From: Pseudomonas fluorescens NCIMB 11764
GTDB taxonomy: Bacteria > Pseudomonadota > Gammaproteobacteria > Pseudomonadales > Pseudomonadaceae
DNA: 64,000 bases
Assembly (NCBI RefSeq): GCF_000293885.2
Contig: NZ_CP010945.1
Span: forward strand, 5,166,001-5,230,000
Direction: 5' to 3'
Positions 61,697-64,000 of this stretch are shown in pieces; the first letter of the stretch is position 1, and the number at the start of each line of letters is the position of its first letter. The notes below the pieces were generated by a model. It did no database searches, was not told the DNA's origin, and saw only the letters and a program-made list of their open reading frames with translations. Position numbers and translations under genes: made by a program.

Positions 61697-64000
61697 CTAA
61701 CGAGCTTCTTCGAAGAGGCCTACCAACTCATTGAAAGCAACAATATCCAGCGGCCGGCTCAGGAAATAGCCTTGACCTTCATCGCACGATACCGCCTTCA
61801 GCAACTTCAGGTGATCGGCCGTCTCAATGCCCTCAGCCGTTACGGTGAGCGATAACGCACGTCCCAGGCCCACGATAGCCCGGATGATCGCCTTGTCATC
61901 CTCGCTATCGGCCAGCCTGTTCAAAAAACTGCGGTCAATTTTCAGGCCGTCGAACGGGAATGCACGAAGGTAGCTCAACGACGAATATCCCGTTCCAAAG
62001 TCGTCCATTGATATCCGTACGCCGAGACGTTTGAGCGTACGCATGACCTCAAGAGCGCCGGTGGCGTCTTCAAGCATGACGCTTTCGGTAATTTCCAGCT
62101 CTACGCGGCCAGGGTCGATGCCAGAGTCCAAAAGGGTTGTCTGAATACGCTCGACCAGATTGCCTCGTTTGAATTCGGTCGGTGACAGGTTGACTGATAC
62201 GAACAAACTTTCCGGCCACCGTGCGGCGCAGCGGCAGGCGGTATCGAGAACCCAGTTGCTCAGGGAAAGAATCAGCCCGGACTCTTCGGCAATCGGGATG
62301 AACGTGTCGGGTGGTATCAAACCGCGCTCAGGATGTTGCCACCGGACCAGCGCTTCAGCACCCACCATCTGACCGTCAGCGATACGATAGCGTGGCTGGA
62401 AATGCAGCCGCAGCTCTCCATGTTTGATCGCGAAGCGCAGGTCGCTTTCCAGACGACGGCGCTCGATGATCCTGGCGTTCATATCGCCGGCATAAAAGCG
62501 CCAAGTGTTACGCCCTCCGGCCTTGGCCTCGTAGAGTGCGATATCCGCATAGCGAAGCAGCACGGTCGCCTCGCATGCGTCATGAGGCGCCATTGCAATG
62601 CCTAGACTGGCGCTGACGAACACTTCCTGCTCATCGATCGTTATTGGCTGCTCGATGGACTCGATCAAGCGGCGACAGAGCGTCTCGACTTCTTCCTGGG
62701 AACTCACGTCGGTCAGGATCAATACAAACTCATCCCCGCCCACCCGAGCGACCAGGTCGCCATGGCGCACGCACTCTGACAGACGACTCGACACTTCATT
62801 AAGGACCAGATCACCTGCGGCATGCCCGAGCAAGTCATTCACCGGCTTGAAACGATCCAGATCCAGGCTGAGCATGACCAGCGGCTGTTCTATCGTTGGC
62901 AATGCCTTGAGTTTACCGTCGAGAAACTCTTGAAGGCGGGTTCTGTTCGGCAGCCCGGTCAGGGCGTCATGCTGCGAGAGGAATTCGATACGCCGACGAG
63001 CTTCGACTTCCTCTGTCACATCCGTCGCAGTCCCCCGGAACCCTCCACCTGCCATCTTTCGAGCCGAAAGACGAGTGATTCGCTCCTGGCCTTCGGTATC
63101 GACGTATCGGCACTGAATGCTGATATCCGGACGACGGTTCGGGATGCTGAGCCACTGAGCCAGCGTGCCCAGTTCGGTACTCAGCAGATCATCGATTACC
63201 GCACCAATCCAGATGTCTCTCGAGAGCCCCGTCACGTCTTCGAATCGTTCTGACAAATAGGTGAAATGCCACTCGGGATCAATTTCCCATACCCAGTCCG
63301 AGCTGGCTTCAACCACGTCGCGAAAGCGTGCTTCGCTGGTGGCAAGGGCGTCCTGACTGCTTTGCAGTGACGCATAGCTGGCATCAAGTGCCAGCGCACC
63401 CGCGGTCGTGCGACGCAAAATGACCCACGTCATCAGGCACACCAACAACGCGGCAATGCCGATCAATGGCAACCCTATCCCCAGCAACCGCAGGCCCGGC
63501 CTTTCCGGTCTCCACTGCAGGCTGCCGGCCGAACCGTCATCGCCCAGTGGCAAGAGCGACGCAGTGTCGGTTTCGCCGGACGTGACGACGTGCAAACGGT
63601 CGACCCCGAAATCGTCGCCGATCATCTGCAGCTTGGCGTTGTTCAACACATCGACGAAAACCAGCACTGAAGGTGGCCTGTCATCAGGCACCACTGTCGG
63701 ATCGGTTCCCGGCGTAATGGCTGCTGCCGCGATGAGTGCGGGTACTCCTCCCAGGTTGATGAAGGCTGTTATCGGCGTCTCGGTTTCCGCTCCTGCACGC
63801 GCCTTGTCAAGAATTCCGGCGATGGACTGCTTGAGCCACTCAGTGACTTCCACGGATTTCAGCTCACCCTTGACCACAGCGTAAACAGTGCGATCAACGT
63901 CGTTGACGACAAACAGTCCCTGGACCCCGAAATCCGTGTAGAGCGTTGCTCCGACGTTCTGTCGTACGAAGGCCCAGTCAGGGTCCACTTCGGCATGCAG
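61697..64000 (-). CDS. CHASE4-like/PAS/GGDEF/EAL cyclic-di-GMP protein (runs off the right edge)
   Basis: About 768 residues are visible and the N-terminus lies beyond the window. A CHASE4-like periplasmic sensor part (up to about residue 165; TLYTDFGVQGLFVVNDVDRT) is followed by a membrane helix (about 175-195), a PAS domain (about 220-330; SSDWVWEIDPEWHFTY), GGDEF (about 335-500; VARVGGDEFVLIL, with the inhibitory site RHGD five residues ahead) and EAL (about 520-755; GAEALVRW, SVNLSP, ELEITESV, DDFGTGYSS, KIDRSF, AEGIET). All key EAL residues and the GGDEF motif are kept, so both synthesis and breakdown are possible. Its signal is unknown. It is convergent with the RidA gene (31 bases between stops). 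Confidence 0.93.
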   Translation of the reverse strand: MHAEVDPDWAFVRQNVGATLYTDFGVQGLFVVNDVDRTVYAVVKGELKSVEVTEWLKQSIAGILDKARAGAETETPITAFINLGGVPALIAAAAITPGTDPTVVPDDRPPSVLVFVDVLNNAKLQMIGDDFGVDRLHVVTSGETDTASLLPLGDDGSAGSLQWRPERPGLRLLGIGLPLIGIAALLVCLMTWVILRRTTAGALALDASYASLQSSQDALATSEARFRDVVEASSDWVWEIDPEWHFTYLSERFEDVTGLSRDIWIGAVIDDLLSTELGTLAQWLSIPNRRPDISIQCRYVDTEGQERITRLSARKMAGGGFRGTATDVTEEVEARRRIEFLSQHDALTGLPNRTRLQEFLDGKLKALPTIEQPLVMLSLDLDRFKPVNDLLGHAAGDLVLNEVSSRLSECVRHGDLVARVGGDEFVLILTDVSSQEEVETLCRRLIESIEQPITIDEQEVFVSASLGIAMAPHDACEATVLLRYADIALYEAKAGGRNTWRFYAGDMNARIIERRRLESDLRFAIKHGELRLHFQPRYRIADGQMVGAEALVRWQHPERGLIPPDTFIPIAEESGLILSLSNWVLDTACRCAARWPESLFVSVNLSPTEFKRGNLVERIQTTLLDSGIDPGRVELEITESVMLEDATGALEVMRTLKRLGVRISMDDFGTGYSSLSYLRAFPFDGLKIDRSFLNRLADSEDDKAIIRAIVGLGRALSLTVTAEGIETADHLKLLKAVSCDEGQGYFLSRPLDIVAFNELVGLFEEAR

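Overview
The window reads as chromosomal DNA of a Pseudomonas of the fluorescens group. The evidence is the complete bkdR/bkdA1-bkdA2-bkdB-lpdV cluster in its Pseudomonas arrangement, a NosP/NahK pair, high GC over most of the length, and many intergenic REP/REPIN palindromes of the types common in these genomes. I see no rRNA, tRNA, insertion sequence, prophage or CRISPR array. Both ends cut through signalling genes: a PAS-rich NahK-type sensor kinase on the left and a CHASE4-like/PAS/GGDEF/EAL protein on the right.

Layout. 1-2.4 kb: nahK (partial) and nosP, a nitric-oxide sensing pair. 2.6-5.9 kb: an outer-membrane porin, a TauE/SafE exporter and an ETHE1-type persulfide dioxygenase, which look like a sulfide/sulfite handling set. 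5.9-12.9 kb: BkdR, the branched-chain keto-acid dehydrogenase operon and ilvE, which together cover transamination and oxidation of valine, leucine and isoleucine. 12.9-18.6 kb: LysR/LysE, ArsR/cytochrome P450, a D-cysteine desulfhydrase-like enzyme and an SDR. 18.6-22.1 kb: FKBP, a protealysin-like M4 protease with its emfourin-like inhibitor, a PAS-GGDEF cyclase and an RcnB protein. 22.3-31.3 kb: a Kef-type antiporter, the AlkC DNA glycosylase, LysR with a GMC oxidoreductase, an MHS transporter and L-lactate dehydrogenase. 31.3-35.4 kb: a FecI-FecR-TonB receptor operon preceded by a Fur-box-like site. 35.5-41.9 kb: DUF427, SDR/AraC, topoisomerase III (topB), an acetyltransferase and small unknown genes. 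41.9-43.5 kb: cyanate degradation genes cynS and cynT beside a wrecked cynR. 43.5-48.3 kb: a BON protein, a ProA-like dehydrogenase, glutaminase, an HvfA-like RiPP metallophore precursor with its DoxX partner, and a dienelactone hydrolase. 48.3-56.7 kb: nitrilase with a GlxA-type regulator, Ppx/GppA, a SleB-like hydrolase, a CAP protein, moaA, a collapsed bestrophin, a DeoR regulator and an unknown exported protein. 56.7-60 kb: a large intergenic repeat and a low-GC gene encoding an adenylation-carrier-membrane acyltransferase fusion. 60-64 kb: LysR, RidA and the GGDEF-EAL protein.

The items most worth pursuing are the adenylation/carrier/acyltransferase-3 fusion (57.1-59.9 kb), which looks like a one-protein machine for loading an acyl or aminoacyl group and passing it across the membrane; the HvfA/DoxX pair with no MNIO maturase beside it; the protealysin-emfourin pair; the decayed cynR; the in-frame collapse of the bestrophin gene; and a P450 lacking the usual I-helix threonine. 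Functions below are assigned by recognising motifs in the translated sequence; no database search was run.
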